A stretch of DNA of 45,135 nucleotides from Gemmatimonadota bacterium (GTDB lineage: Bacteria > Gemmatimonadota > Gemmatimonadetes > Longimicrobiales > Gaopeijiaceae), in the NCBI GenBank assembly GCA_016209885.1, contig JACQVF010000070.1:1-45135 (forward strand), written 5' to 3'. Both the position numbers and the translations under genes were made by a program. A model generated the notes under the pieces. That model saw only the letters and a program-made list of their open reading frames with translations. It did no database searches and was not told the DNA's origin. Of this stretch, positions 10,001-17,786 are shown piece by piece; positions within the stretch are counted from its first letter, which is position 1; each line of letters starts with the position of its first letter.

Positions 10001-10331
10001 CGGCAAGCATTTGATCTAGCGCATGCAGCACCGTAGCTGCGGAGCAGGCGCAACTCACCCTGCTGTCGGCGGGGATGACACTGGGGCTGAAGAGGAGCGG
10101 CACCCCCGAGCTCTCGTGCAGCCTCGTCAGGGCCGCAACCAGCGACTCTCCCTCCACGCTGAGCTTGGCCTGGCGGTTGAGAAGCTCCGAGCCGGCGCCA
10201 CCCTGGCGGAGAGTCAGGGCGCGCCCACCCGCCGATTCGGCCGCGACGACCTGCGCCTCTCCGGTGGAGAGGAACGCAGCGGCGATGATCAGCGCTCCGC
10301 ACGCGCCTATGACAAATCTAACGAATCGCAT
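7047..10331 (-). CDS. susC: SusC/RagA TonB-dependent receptor with STN signalling domain
   Basis: The start at 10331 follows GGAGGGG and yields a signal peptide (residues 1-26); the frame is open much further upstream but without a fitting start. Order of parts in 1094 residues: an STN domain (about 57-127, LSVEGESLVAALTRLHESSG), a carboxypeptidase-like beta-sandwich (about 172-255, GTITGQVVDSRTTQPLAGV), a plug with RIEIIKGPAATTLYGTEAA, and a 22-strand-type barrel ending WTASLRVIF. STN domains contact an inner-membrane FecR regulator, so the receptor probably reports its own substrate to the FecR and ECF sigma genes just upstream. It pairs with the downstream SusD. Confidence 0.92.
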   Translation of the reverse strand: MRFVRFVIGACGALIIAAAFLSTGEAQVVAAESAGGRALTLRQGGAGSELLNRQAKLSVEGESLVAALTRLHESSGVPLLFSPSVIPADSRVSCACSAATVLHALDQMLADTQLEHEVIAGQVVIAPRRPDPAPERLASLLARNPVEIRLPNTLGELARPGVLPTRQVPQTGTITGQVVDSRTTQPLAGVQVDVVEAELGGLTQANGRFLLPNVPVGTQTLRAQRIGYRTVTQEVVVRAGVTTPVNFQLAVEALVLDEIVVTGTAGQARLREVGNAITQINTAGLVEVLETTDQLLKSRSPGMAVMTSGGTPGSGARIRLRGNVSVAMSNQPLVYVDGVRLRSDGYPDSSLPTENVVRGPNSSNTPLNDINPSDIERIEIIKGPAATTLYGTEAAVGVIQIFTKTGRPGPPVWELQVSQGVDLLWKYGPPQEPYMRLDMSDKFTRDAWRQRYELLVRGGTDNLGYFVSGGYQNNQGIYGDDWQEVANFRANLNFAPHPTLSIRLNNGYTRQDIRETGQGNNPQAALINIWHWPSTFCQCTTIEDLESLLDFKTFRPTDHFTTGATVTYSPTSQITSRMTLGYDWSQRQVRQVLPFGLITYPQGTVHSEKWNGEIATLDVVNSLTFAVTENVGSRFSMGGQLIQTSESTLGAQSIGLPGPTEPTLSTGAQHVAYETIQRVLTGGFFAQEELSFKDRYFLTGGVRVDGNSAFGKDFGFQAYPKVSVSYIISDEPWWSERIGSIKLRGAWGHAGRAPGAFDAVRTWQSESWQAQPSFVPLNSGNRNLGPERTSELELGFDGVFFDAGLNIEFTWYRRTTEDALMPVSAPPSVGFSASQLTNVGKIQNRGIEVSAQAAIVDGTRFGWDLGFSVGTSDSEVLDTGPAGEFGFGWGQTRVEEGYPAPAVRGVRIQNRNEIADPIYEIDLVGPNEPTFTGAAFTFFRLPGNLRVSARGEYIGGHWVENYGLWRANQDGVNPTCEGENGYYQRIAERRLDDVTAFWRGYCNRQIRPEYYVEPADFFKIRELSLQVPVSGLIPVATNALLTISGRNLWTWTKDEMTGGDPESCCTKGVNDRGRSLREYIPVPISWTASLRVIF

Positions 10332-10435
10332 CGATCCCCTCCGGGCACTAGGTTCCCCCCGGCGACCAATCACCCGGCCGCTCGCTTCGACCCCCATGAA
10401 CGCCCGCGTCGGTGCCCGCTGGCCATTCCACGCAT

Positions 10436-11530
10436 TCACGATCCGGCCAGCTCGGCCCGGGAGGTCTCGCTCCCTGTGGCCGAGCGTGCGGAAGCCGCAT
10501 CCATGCTTACGGGGCGCGCGCCTGCGCGGGCTTCCATCCGGATGACACGACCACGCACCGTGCACTCGGCGTCCACCGCACGGCAGATCCCGGCGAGCAT
10601 CTCCTCGGGAGTCTGTGCGGTGAACCACCCCGTAACCGTTCTGCTCGCCAGGCTCGGGTCGACGATCTCGATGACAACGTCGAAACGCCGGCGGAACTCT
10701 TCGGCGACCTGCTCGATGGGCGTCGCCTCGAAGGCGAAGAACTGTCCCAACCACGCGAGGACCGCGAACACGTCGTCTACGGGTTCGACGACGGGTTCGC
10801 CTCCTTCGATGACTCGCACGACCTCGTTCGCGCGCACGCTGACGCGCCCGCCCGCCGCCGCGACCTCCACCGCCCCGTCCACGACGACGACCTCCAGCTC
10901 GCTGCCTCGCGCGTTCACGTCGAAGCGCGTCCCGAGGACCCGCGCCTCGCCCCCCGGCGTCCGCACCGTGAACGGACCGAGGTCGCTGCGGCGGACGGCG
11001 AAGTAAGCCCTGCCCTCGAGGGCGACCTCCCGCCTGCGGGAATCTGACCCCACGGTGAGCCGGGTCTCCGGGGCGAGGCGCACGACCGATCCGTCGCGCA
11101 GCACCAGGGTGGCGACCTCGTCGGACGCGGTGACGAACTCTTCGGCCCCGAACCCCTCGGGTGCGCGGAGTCTCTCCACGAGGGCGCCGAGTCCGATCCC
11201 CAGGACAACCAGCGCCGCCGCGGCCAGCGTCCAGCTCGTCCAGCGGGGGCGCCTCCGCGGAGCGGCGGGGCGCCGAACCGATGGCGGGCTGGCAAGCAGG
11301 CGCTCGGCCAGCTCCGTTTCGGCGGACCGCAACACCTCCTCCACCGCCGGCGGCGGACCGGGCTCCAGGATCGCAGGAACGTCACCGGCGGCCTCCCAGA
11401 ACTCGAGGAACGCGCGGTAGTACTCCTCGTTCTCCGCGCTCGCCGCCCTCCACTCGGCCAGGAGACGCAGGTCCTCCTCGCTGGCTTCGCCGGTGAGGCG
11501 CGCGATTAGAATTCGAGGTTCGATGCGCAT
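10436..11530 (-). CDS. FecR-family transmembrane anti-sigma regulator
   Basis: The 364-residue protein has the FecR layout. A cytoplasmic DUF4880-like N-terminus (ILIARLTGEASEEDLRLLAEW) would bind the sigma factor. One membrane helix follows (about 97-118, WTLAAAALVVLGIGLGAL), then a periplasmic FecR domain (about 125-225, including ARVLGTRFDVNARG). The C-terminal DUF4974-like domain includes SLASRTVTGWFTAQTPEEML and would meet the STN domain of SusC. It ends 104 bases before susC. Unusually, 589 bases of debris separate it from the sigma gene, so whether the two are still cotranscribed is open. No strong ribosome site is seen at this start. Confidence 0.88.
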   Translation of the reverse strand: MRIEPRILIARLTGEASEEDLRLLAEWRAASAENEEYYRAFLEFWEAAGDVPAILEPGPPPAVEEVLRSAETELAERLLASPPSVRRPAAPRRRPRWTSWTLAAAALVVLGIGLGALVERLRAPEGFGAEEFVTASDEVATLVLRDGSVVRLAPETRLTVGSDSRRREVALEGRAYFAVRRSDLGPFTVRTPGGEARVLGTRFDVNARGSELEVVVVDGAVEVAAAGGRVSVRANEVVRVIEGGEPVVEPVDDVFAVLAWLGQFFAFEATPIEQVAEEFRRRFDVVIEIVDPSLASRTVTGWFTAQTPEEMLAGICRAVDAECTVRGRVIRMEARAGARPVSMDAASARSATGSETSRAELAGS

Positions 11531-11960
11531 GGCTCGCTGAAGCAGGTAGCTGATGCAGCCGATCCGTCCGAGTCAGGTCGACCCGATATGGGGTAATCCG
11601 GCAACTCTAACAGAGAAACCTCTGAGCCCCGGATCCTTACCAATCGAACGTTTCGAACGTTGATCAGGGAGTGGGGTCCCCAGGCGGGAAGCAGCTTAGA
11701 ATACATCGATCTTCGCGTTTCCGGGCCTCGCCGGCCCGTCCTCGCCGGGGAGCGCGATCAAGAGAGCAGATCAAGGCGGCGGAGGTCGTCCTCGGTCACC
11801 GGAAGAGCCTCGCCGGTTCGATCAGATCCTCCATGTATGCCTCCGCGGCGTCCTGTCATGTTGCGCAGGGCCTCGTTCGCGTGACCCCAGCTAGTGAGGC
11901 CTGGGTGGGCCACTTCGTCGGAATCCGCACCAGTCAAGCATGCTGTAGGCGAGGCGAGGG
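11531..11960. other. Intergenic debris between fecR and the sigma gene
   Basis: I find no intact gene here. Reading frames on both strands are short and broken. The stretch joins onto the oxidase remnant at 11961-12079, and together they separate two genes that are normally adjacent. The fecR promoter, if it has its own, must lie in this stretch, but no convincing -35/-10 pair was seen. Confidence 0.5.
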
Positions 11961-12079
11961 CTAGGGGATGAACCGCCCCGGATTCAGCACGTCCGCCGAA
12001 TCAAAGCGGTCCCTGAGCGCCTGGAGGATCTGGAGCGCAGGTCGCGGTCTGCCGCACGCTCCCACGTTGCGCACGAGGG
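11961..12079 (-). pseudogene. FAD-linked oxidase (GlcE/GlcD type), C-terminal remnant
   Basis: The minus strand reads LVRNVGACGRPRPALQILQ and then ALRDRFDSADVLNPGRFIP before a TAG at 11961-11963. The ending FD...VLNPGRF is the conserved C-terminus of the FAD-binding glycolate-oxidase-type family. Only about 39 residues survive; upstream an in-frame stop interrupts the reading near 12095, and nothing of the FAD-binding domain remains. It lies between the sigma gene and fecR, and is probably left over from a rearrangement. Confidence 0.5.
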
Positions 12080-12119
12080 GGGGCGGCGCCTACCTGCTCG
12101 ACAGCGTGAAGAACCGCCC

Positions 12120-12803
12120 CTACGGCGCGTGGCACTCGAGGCGCTGGCGCAACTCGAGCGCCGCAAGCGTGGCGTGGTTCGCCACGGTCTGCGGCGAAAC
12201 CCCCATCACCTTAGCCGCTTCCCTGAGCGAGAGCCCCTGATAGCGGAGCAGAATGAACGCCTCACGGCGGCGGACCGGGAGGGATTTGAGGGCACGATCG
12301 AACGTCTCGCTCAACTCCACGCTCGCCGCGTGCTGAAACGGCGTGACGACGACCGGCATGTTCTCGCGGATCTGCTCCGCCGTTCGCGTATGCACGGCAT
12401 GATGCCGCAGGCGCTTCAGGACCAAGTTGCGGGCGATGCTGTAGAGGTAGGCGCTCGGGGAGCCAGTGGGCGTCCATCGCCAGCGGTACTGCCAGATCCG
12501 AACGAAAACTTCCTGCGCCACATCCTCGGCCGCGTCCGCCGATTCCAGCATGCGGGCAGCATAGTTGACGATGGGAACCCAGTGGCGCCGCAACAGCACC
12601 GCAAGGGCCGACTGGTCCCCTCCACGAAGCGCTTCGAGCAGCTCCCTGTCGCCACGGGGATGACCGGGATCCGGGTGCCTCTTCGGGCCGTCCTCCGCCA
12701 CCCCGGCATGCAGGGAGGTATCCGAGGAGCCTGGCGGCACCAGCACCGGATGGGAGGTCGCTCCGGAGGGGCCCCGGCTCGCCGCTGACCGGGGGTGCAG
12801 CAT
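12120..12803 (-). CDS. ECF-family RNA polymerase sigma factor (FecI/RpoE-like)
   Basis: The 227-residue product has sigma region 2 (about 52-120, with AEDVAQEVFVRIW for core binding and -10 recognition). It also has region 4 (about 165-220, LPVRRREAFILLRYQGLSLREAAKVMG as a helix-turn-helix). It lacks regions 1.1 and 3, as ECF sigmas do. The first 50 residues are Pro/Gly/Ser-rich and look disordered; an internal start near residue 50 is possible. With FecR and the STN-SusC downstream it forms a surface-signalling set in which substrate binding would release sigma to transcribe the uptake genes. A good housekeeping-type promoter lies upstream (12936-12965). Confidence 0.9.
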   Translation of the reverse strand: MLHPRSAASRGPSGATSHPVLVPPGSSDTSLHAGVAEDGPKRHPDPGHPRGDRELLEALRGGDQSALAVLLRRHWVPIVNYAARMLESADAAEDVAQEVFVRIWQYRWRWTPTGSPSAYLYSIARNLVLKRLRHHAVHTRTAEQIRENMPVVVTPFQHAASVELSETFDRALKSLPVRRREAFILLRYQGLSLREAAKVMGVSPQTVANHATLAALELRQRLECHAP

Positions 12804-12935
12804 CTAGCCTGCCCTCTTCTCAGACGTCCAGTAGTCCGGCTTCCACGTCCGCCACGATCGCGGGCGGCCTACGGGCGTGCGCCTGGGGTCCCGTGTCGAA
12901 ATCGGTCCCACACGTAATCTGGGGTATTCGAGACC

Positions 12936-12965
12936 CATATAGTAGATCGGAAATCGCCGTGTCAA
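12936..12965 (-). promoter_or_regulatory. Predicted sigma-70-type promoter for the ECF sigma gene
   Basis: On the minus strand a perfect TTGACA (-35, at 12960-12965) is followed after 18 bases by TATATG (-10, at 12936-12941). Transcription would begin near 12929, giving a leader of about 125 bases before the sigma start codon. The AT-rich -10 stands out in a GC-rich region. Confidence 0.6.
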
Positions 12966-13306
12966 GAGCGGTTAAGGGAGGAAGGCGGCACGGGTCTTCA
13001 TAATCGTCGTGGTACGACTAAGACACCGGCATGTCAGGACCTTTACTCCTCCCCCCAGTTTCTCCAGTCATTTCAAGGTGGGTTCTTCAGCAGCCTTTGT
13101 GTCTCGCGGTTGTGGCCAAGGGGGACACTACCTGTCTCGCAGTCTCTCACGAGTTGCGAGCATTTCCCGGCGGGCGCCGGAGGCGTATCGTGCAGGGTCA
13201 GCTCGCCACCTTCTTTCGGAACGCTGTCTGCTGCCGAACACGCAGGCCGTCGTGAGTGTGACGCGGCCAGGGCGGTCCGGCCACTGTTCGCCAGGAGGAA
13301 GCACTC
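12966..13306. other. Intergenic region before the M28 peptidase
   Basis: No gene is supported here; open frames are antisense or shadow frames. The stretch is less GC-rich than its surroundings near 12980-13130 and should hold the promoter of the plus-strand peptidase gene, but I saw no clear -35/-10 pair. The AGGAGG ribosome site of the next gene is at 13293-13298. Confidence 0.5.
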
Positions 13307-15415
13307 ATGAGGATGCGCCTAATCGGCTGCGCGGCTTCGCTGCGAGTGGGCGCCGCTGCCGGTCTCTCAGCCCAGGATCTGCCGCTCCTGGACGGGGGCC
13401 TCGTTCGGCTGATCACCCAGGAGGTCTCGGGGGACGCGGCGTACGAGCACATCCGGTTCATGACCCGGTTCCATAGGCCGGGCGGCGGAGCGGACGGGTT
13501 GTGGGAGGTCGCGCAGTACGTGGAGGCGAGGGCCCGGGACTTTGGCCTCGCGGACGTGCGGCTCATCAAGCAGGCGGCAGCGAGCCGGCCTTGGAACGCC
13601 CGGTTCGCCGACCTCTGGCTGCTGGATCCCGAGCCGGAGCGCATCGCAAGCACGCTGTGGACGCCGATCATGCTCGCGGACTACAGCCCCGGAGCGGACG
13701 TGACGGCCGAGGTGGTGGACGTGGGCAGCGGGAGCGACACATCGGCGTACGCCGGCAGCGACGTCTCGGGAAGGATCGTGCTCGCGTATGGCCCGCTGCC
13801 CCGGGTGCTGGCGGAGGCCGTAGAGCGACGTGGCGCGGTGGGGGTGATCTCCTACCCGGATCCCAACGACGATCGATACGTTTCGTATCCCCACCAGATC
13901 CGCTGGTCCCGTGTTCCCCGGGACGATCGCACCGGCATGGGGCGCGCCTTCGCGTTCAGTCTATCACTCCGCCAGGGGCTCGCGCTGCGGGCGCGGCTGG
14001 CCGCGCGTCCGCAACCACTCCGGGCTCGCGCCGTCGTGGATGCCGCATCCACGTCCACGGCCGGCCAGGAGCCGTGGCAGGTGATGGTGGAGGCGTTCAT
14101 CCGGGGCACGGACCCGAGCACCGCTCAGGACGTCGTACTGACGGGCCACCTGCAGGAAGAGAAGTTCTCGGCGAACGACGATGCGAGCGGCGTCGCAAGC
14201 GTGCTGGAGGTGTCCCGTGCGCTCGCGAAGCTGATCGAGGAAGGGAAGCTCCCGCGGCCGCGCCGCAACCTGCGCTTCTGGTGGGTCACCGAGATCTCGA
14301 GCGAGCGCCAGTACTTCGCCGACAACCGCGACTCCCTGCGGCGCATCTGGGTGAACATCAACCACGACATGGTGGGTGCGAACCAGGGCCAGGACGTGCT
14401 GCGGATGCAGAACATCACGCGGCTCCCGGCGACGCGCTTTCATTTCTTCAACGACGTGGTGGAGGCGGTGGTCGAGTACATGGTGGCCACGAACACCAGC
14501 GAGCTGGCGCAGGTTCAGGCCGTCGGCGGCTCCGTGGGGGGCGCGATTCTGTACCCGAAGCCGCACCTGGCGGCGCTCGGCACGCGCCACCGCTACAACG
14601 CGAAGATGATCTTCTTTCACAACAACACGGATCACATGACGTTCAACGAGGCGCCCATCGGCGTGCCGGGCGTCACCTTCACGAACTGGCCGGACAACTA
14701 CATCCACACGACGGACGACGATCTCTGGAACATTGACCGTACGCAGCTCGGCCGGAACGCGGCGGCGGCCGCGCTCATCGCCTACGTGATGGCGGCGGTC
14801 GACGGGCGTGCCGCGCCCGCTCTCGCCGCGGAGACCGACGGCCGCGGCGCGCAACGCATCGCTCGCAACCTGGCGCTCGGGCTGTCCTGGCTCGCGACCG
14901 AGCCGGACCGGAACGCCGCCTACCATCGTGCCGCCGACCAGGTGCAGTACGCGGCGGTGCGTGACCGCCTGGCCGTGTCATCGCTGGCGCAGATCGGGCC
15001 GGACGCGGCTTCCCTGGTCGCGCCCATGCTGGAGCGTGTGGCGGAGCGAGAGGCGCAGGCGCTGCGGGAGCTGGAGGCCCAGGTTCGCTGGCTCACGGGG
15101 CGGGGCCCTTCCAGCAGGCCGCGACTCACGGACGCCGAGCAGCGGCTTCAGGGGCTGCATCCCGCCCTCAGCGGCGGACCGCGTGAGTTCCTGGACGCAC
15201 GGGATCAGATCCGCGCGGTGGATGGCCTCCACGGCCTCATGGCGTTCGAGGTTCTGAACGCGGTGAATGGTGAGCGCATGGGGCTCGATATCTACCGATA
15301 TGTGGCCGGCGAGGCGCGGGAAGCCGGCGCGCACTACTACGGGACGGTGACTCCGGAGGCGGTGCTCCAGTTCCTCGAGAACGTGGCGGAGGTGGGGCTC
15401 ATCCGGTTGCGCTGA
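13307..15415 (+). CDS. Secreted M28-family zinc peptidase
   Basis: The start follows AGGAGG by eight bases. The 702-residue protein has a short export-like N-terminus ending near LSAQ (about 22). A PA-like segment (VVDVGSGSDTSAYAGSDVSG) precedes the M28 domain. Metal ligands expected for two zinc ions are visible: His281 (TGHLQEEKF), Asp291 (NDDASG), Glu329/330 region (WVTEISSE), Asp354 (INHDMVG) and His467 (YIHTTDDD). The first ligand motif is TGHLQ, where many members have GHLDS. The C-terminal 200 residues have no catalytic motif and look helical. M28 enzymes are aminopeptidases or carboxypeptidases; here it would feed on peptides outside the cytoplasm. The DUF5916 gene follows in the same direction. 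Confidence 0.85.
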   Translation: MRMRLIGCAASLRVGAAAGLSAQDLPLLDGGLVRLITQEVSGDAAYEHIRFMTRFHRPGGGADGLWEVAQYVEARARDFGLADVRLIKQAAASRPWNARFADLWLLDPEPERIASTLWTPIMLADYSPGADVTAEVVDVGSGSDTSAYAGSDVSGRIVLAYGPLPRVLAEAVERRGAVGVISYPDPNDDRYVSYPHQIRWSRVPRDDRTGMGRAFAFSLSLRQGLALRARLAARPQPLRARAVVDAASTSTAGQEPWQVMVEAFIRGTDPSTAQDVVLTGHLQEEKFSANDDASGVASVLEVSRALAKLIEEGKLPRPRRNLRFWWVTEISSERQYFADNRDSLRRIWVNINHDMVGANQGQDVLRMQNITRLPATRFHFFNDVVEAVVEYMVATNTSELAQVQAVGGSVGGAILYPKPHLAALGTRHRYNAKMIFFHNNTDHMTFNEAPIGVPGVTFTNWPDNYIHTTDDDLWNIDRTQLGRNAAAAALIAYVMAAVDGRAAPALAAETDGRGAQRIARNLALGLSWLATEPDRNAAYHRAADQVQYAAVRDRLAVSSLAQIGPDAASLVAPMLERVAEREAQALRELEAQVRWLTGRGPSSRPRLTDAEQRLQGLHPALSGGPREFLDARDQIRAVDGLHGLMAFEVLNAVNGERMGLDIYRYVAGEAREAGAHYYGTVTPEAVLQFLENVAEVGLIRLR

Positions 15416-15512
15416 TCGCCGCCGCCGCGCCAGGGCCAGGCAGCGGTCCCGAATCGCCTGGCCTTGGTTCGTTGTGAGCGCCGCTGCGCGGCCCGATCGC
15501 CGGGGGGGAGGC

Positions 15513-17786
15513 ATGCGAAGCACGAGTCTGGTCTTGCTGCCGCGTGTAGTCTTGGGGATCGTCTCGGCGACGGCGGTAGCGTGCCCGGCGACGGCGTCGC
15601 CGCAGACGGTCCCGGCCGACTCGTCCGTCGTGGAGCGGTCGTTTCCCATCGACCCGGAGGCCGCGCCCCGCCCGGAGGCCCAGGCCAGGCGGACGGACGA
15701 ACGCATCGCCGTAGACGGCCGTCTTGACGAGCCCGCGTGGCAGGAGTCCGCGCTTCTAACCGGCTTCGTGCAGTCGCAGCCGAACCCGGGCTACCCGGCC
15801 ACGGAGCCGACCGTGGTGCGCATCCTCTACGATGCCCGCTACCTCTACTTCGGCTTCATGTGCTACGAGTCGGTGCCCGACCAGCTCGTGATCCAGAGTC
15901 TCGAGCTGGACTACGGCGGGCGCAGCGCCCGGGACTTCGACGTGGTGGCCGTCGCGCTGGATTCGTTCCTCGACCGGCGGAACGCGTTCCTGTTTCACGT
16001 GAACCCCGCAGGCGCCATGCGGGACGCCCAGGTCTTCGATGACAGCCGCATCCAGAACGTCGCCTGGCGCGGGGTGTGGTACGCACGCACCGAGGTGAGC
16101 GACTCCGGATGGACGGCGGAGATCGCCATCCCCTGGACCACCTTGCGGTTCGATCCCGGCCGCGACGAGCAGGCGTGGGGGCTCAACCTCCTGCGCAGGG
16201 TTCGGCGTAAGAACGAGGATTCGTACTGGGCGCCGCTCGATCGGCGCGACCCGCTTCACCGCGTGTCGAAGGCGGGCACGCTCTTCGGCCTGCGCGGGCT
16301 CCGCTCGGGCTATCAGCTCCTGGTGAAGCCGTTCGGCCTGATGGCCGGATCCGGCGGCCGACTGGTCGCCGAGGGCGAGCGGGGCAAGGATTGGGACGCC
16401 GGAGTGGATATGAAGTACGGGATCACGCCCCGGCTCACCCTGGACCTCACCTATCGCACCGACTTCTCGCAGGTAGAAGTGGACCAGGAGCAGGTGAACC
16501 TCACCCGCTTCTCCCTGTTTTTCCCGGAGCTACGGGAGTTCTTCCTGGAGAACTCCGGGGTGTTCACCTTCGGCGACGTGAGCGAGCGGAACTTCCGCAT
16601 GGGGGTCTCGCCCCGGGACTTCACCATGTTTCACTCCCGCCGCATCGGCCTCACGGACGATGGCCGGCGGATCCCGATCCTGTCCGGCGGCCGGCTCACG
16701 GGCCGGGCGGGTGCCTTCGAGGTGGGGCTCCTGAACATACAGACCAGAGCGGCGGCCCACGGGCTGCCCGCCGAGAACTTCTCCGTGGTCCGTGTACGCC
16801 GGAGTGTGCTGGGGAGCTCGGACGTGGGCGTGATCTTCACGAACCGCCAGGCCACGGGCGGCGAGACGCCGGGTGGCTACAATCGAAGCTTCGGCGCTGA
16901 CGTCGACCTTCGCCTCCTCGATCACATGATCGTCAACTCGTACATCGCTGGGACCCTCTCGCCGGGCGTGGACGGCCATAACCTGGCGTGGCGCCTGTCC
17001 GCCGCGTGGCGGGACCGGCTGTGGGACATCTCGGCCCTCGTCAGGGAACTGGGGGAGAACTTCGATCCCGGGGTCGGTTTCGTGCGGCGGAGCGGGCTCC
17101 GACACGCGTACGCAACTTTCGGTGCCCACCCCCGACCCCGCCTTCCCCACGTCCAGGAGCTCAATCCCTACGTGGAGGTCACCTACATCACGAATCCGGA
17201 GTCCGTCCTCGAGACCCGGACCATCACCCTGGGACTCGGCAGCGAGTTCCTGGACGGCGGCATCCTGGACCTCGAACTCGACGACCGTTTCGAGCGCCTG
17301 GCGCGCCCGTTCCAGGTACGTCGCGATGCCCTGGTTCCGCCCGGCGCCTACACGTTTCGCGAGGCCGTCGCCCGCTACGGCTCGAGCGCTGCGCGACCGC
17401 TGGCGGGCAGCGTGAGCTGGTCGGCGGGCGGCTACTTCAACGGCACACGCAACTCGGTGAGCGCGGAGGCGGTTTGGCGGCCGCACTACCGCTGGTCGCT
17501 GGAGCTCTCGGCACAGCGCAACGCGGTCCGGCTACCGGAGACGGCGTTTACCGCGGACGTCTACGCCATCCGGCTCGGCTACGCCTACTCCACGCGCCTG
17601 TTCGGGCGCGCGTTCGTCCAGTACAACGGGGCCACCGACCAGCTCGTCACGAACGTGCGGGTGAACTTCATCCACGCGCCGTTGAGCGACGTCTTCCTCG
17701 TGCTGACGGAGCGCCGCGATCTCGCCGTGGACGAGGTGCTGGAGCGGGTGCTGACGGCGAAGGTGACGCGACTGGTCAGCTTCTGA
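15513..17786 (+). CDS. DUF5916 outer-membrane protein with CBM9-like N-terminal domain
   Basis: I choose the ATG at 15513 because GGGGGGGAGG precedes it and it opens a signal peptide (LVLLPRVVLGIVSATAVACPATA). The 757-residue product begins with a CBM9-like beta-sandwich (about residues 55-230: IAVDGRLDEPAWQES, VRILYDARYLYFGFMCYE, FLFHVNPAGAMRDA). DUF5916 follows, with NEDSYWAPLDRRD, LRFFPELREFFLENSGVFTFGD-like wording and many alternating hydrophobic strands to the end (RVLTAKVTRLVSF), consistent with a beta-barrel. This family is common in FCB-group bacteria and of unknown function. It lies 97 bases after the peptidase and its end overlaps the convergent radical SAM gene by 11 bases. Confidence 0.85.
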   Translation: MRSTSLVLLPRVVLGIVSATAVACPATASPQTVPADSSVVERSFPIDPEAAPRPEAQARRTDERIAVDGRLDEPAWQESALLTGFVQSQPNPGYPATEPTVVRILYDARYLYFGFMCYESVPDQLVIQSLELDYGGRSARDFDVVAVALDSFLDRRNAFLFHVNPAGAMRDAQVFDDSRIQNVAWRGVWYARTEVSDSGWTAEIAIPWTTLRFDPGRDEQAWGLNLLRRVRRKNEDSYWAPLDRRDPLHRVSKAGTLFGLRGLRSGYQLLVKPFGLMAGSGGRLVAEGERGKDWDAGVDMKYGITPRLTLDLTYRTDFSQVEVDQEQVNLTRFSLFFPELREFFLENSGVFTFGDVSERNFRMGVSPRDFTMFHSRRIGLTDDGRRIPILSGGRLTGRAGAFEVGLLNIQTRAAAHGLPAENFSVVRVRRSVLGSSDVGVIFTNRQATGGETPGGYNRSFGADVDLRLLDHMIVNSYIAGTLSPGVDGHNLAWRLSAAWRDRLWDISALVRELGENFDPGVGFVRRSGLRHAYATFGAHPRPRLPHVQELNPYVEVTYITNPESVLETRTITLGLGSEFLDGGILDLELDDRFERLARPFQVRRDALVPPGAYTFREAVARYGSSAARPLAGSVSWSAGGYFNGTRNSVSAEAVWRPHYRWSLELSAQRNAVRLPETAFTADVYAIRLGYAYSTRLFGRAFVQYNGATDQLVTNVRVNFIHAPLSDVFLVLTERRDLAVDEVLERVLTAKVTRLVSF

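Noticed and set aside
10332..10754. N-terminal extension of the SusC frame
   Set aside because: It overlaps fecR, has no signal peptide, and the start at 10331 has a strong ribosome site and export signal.
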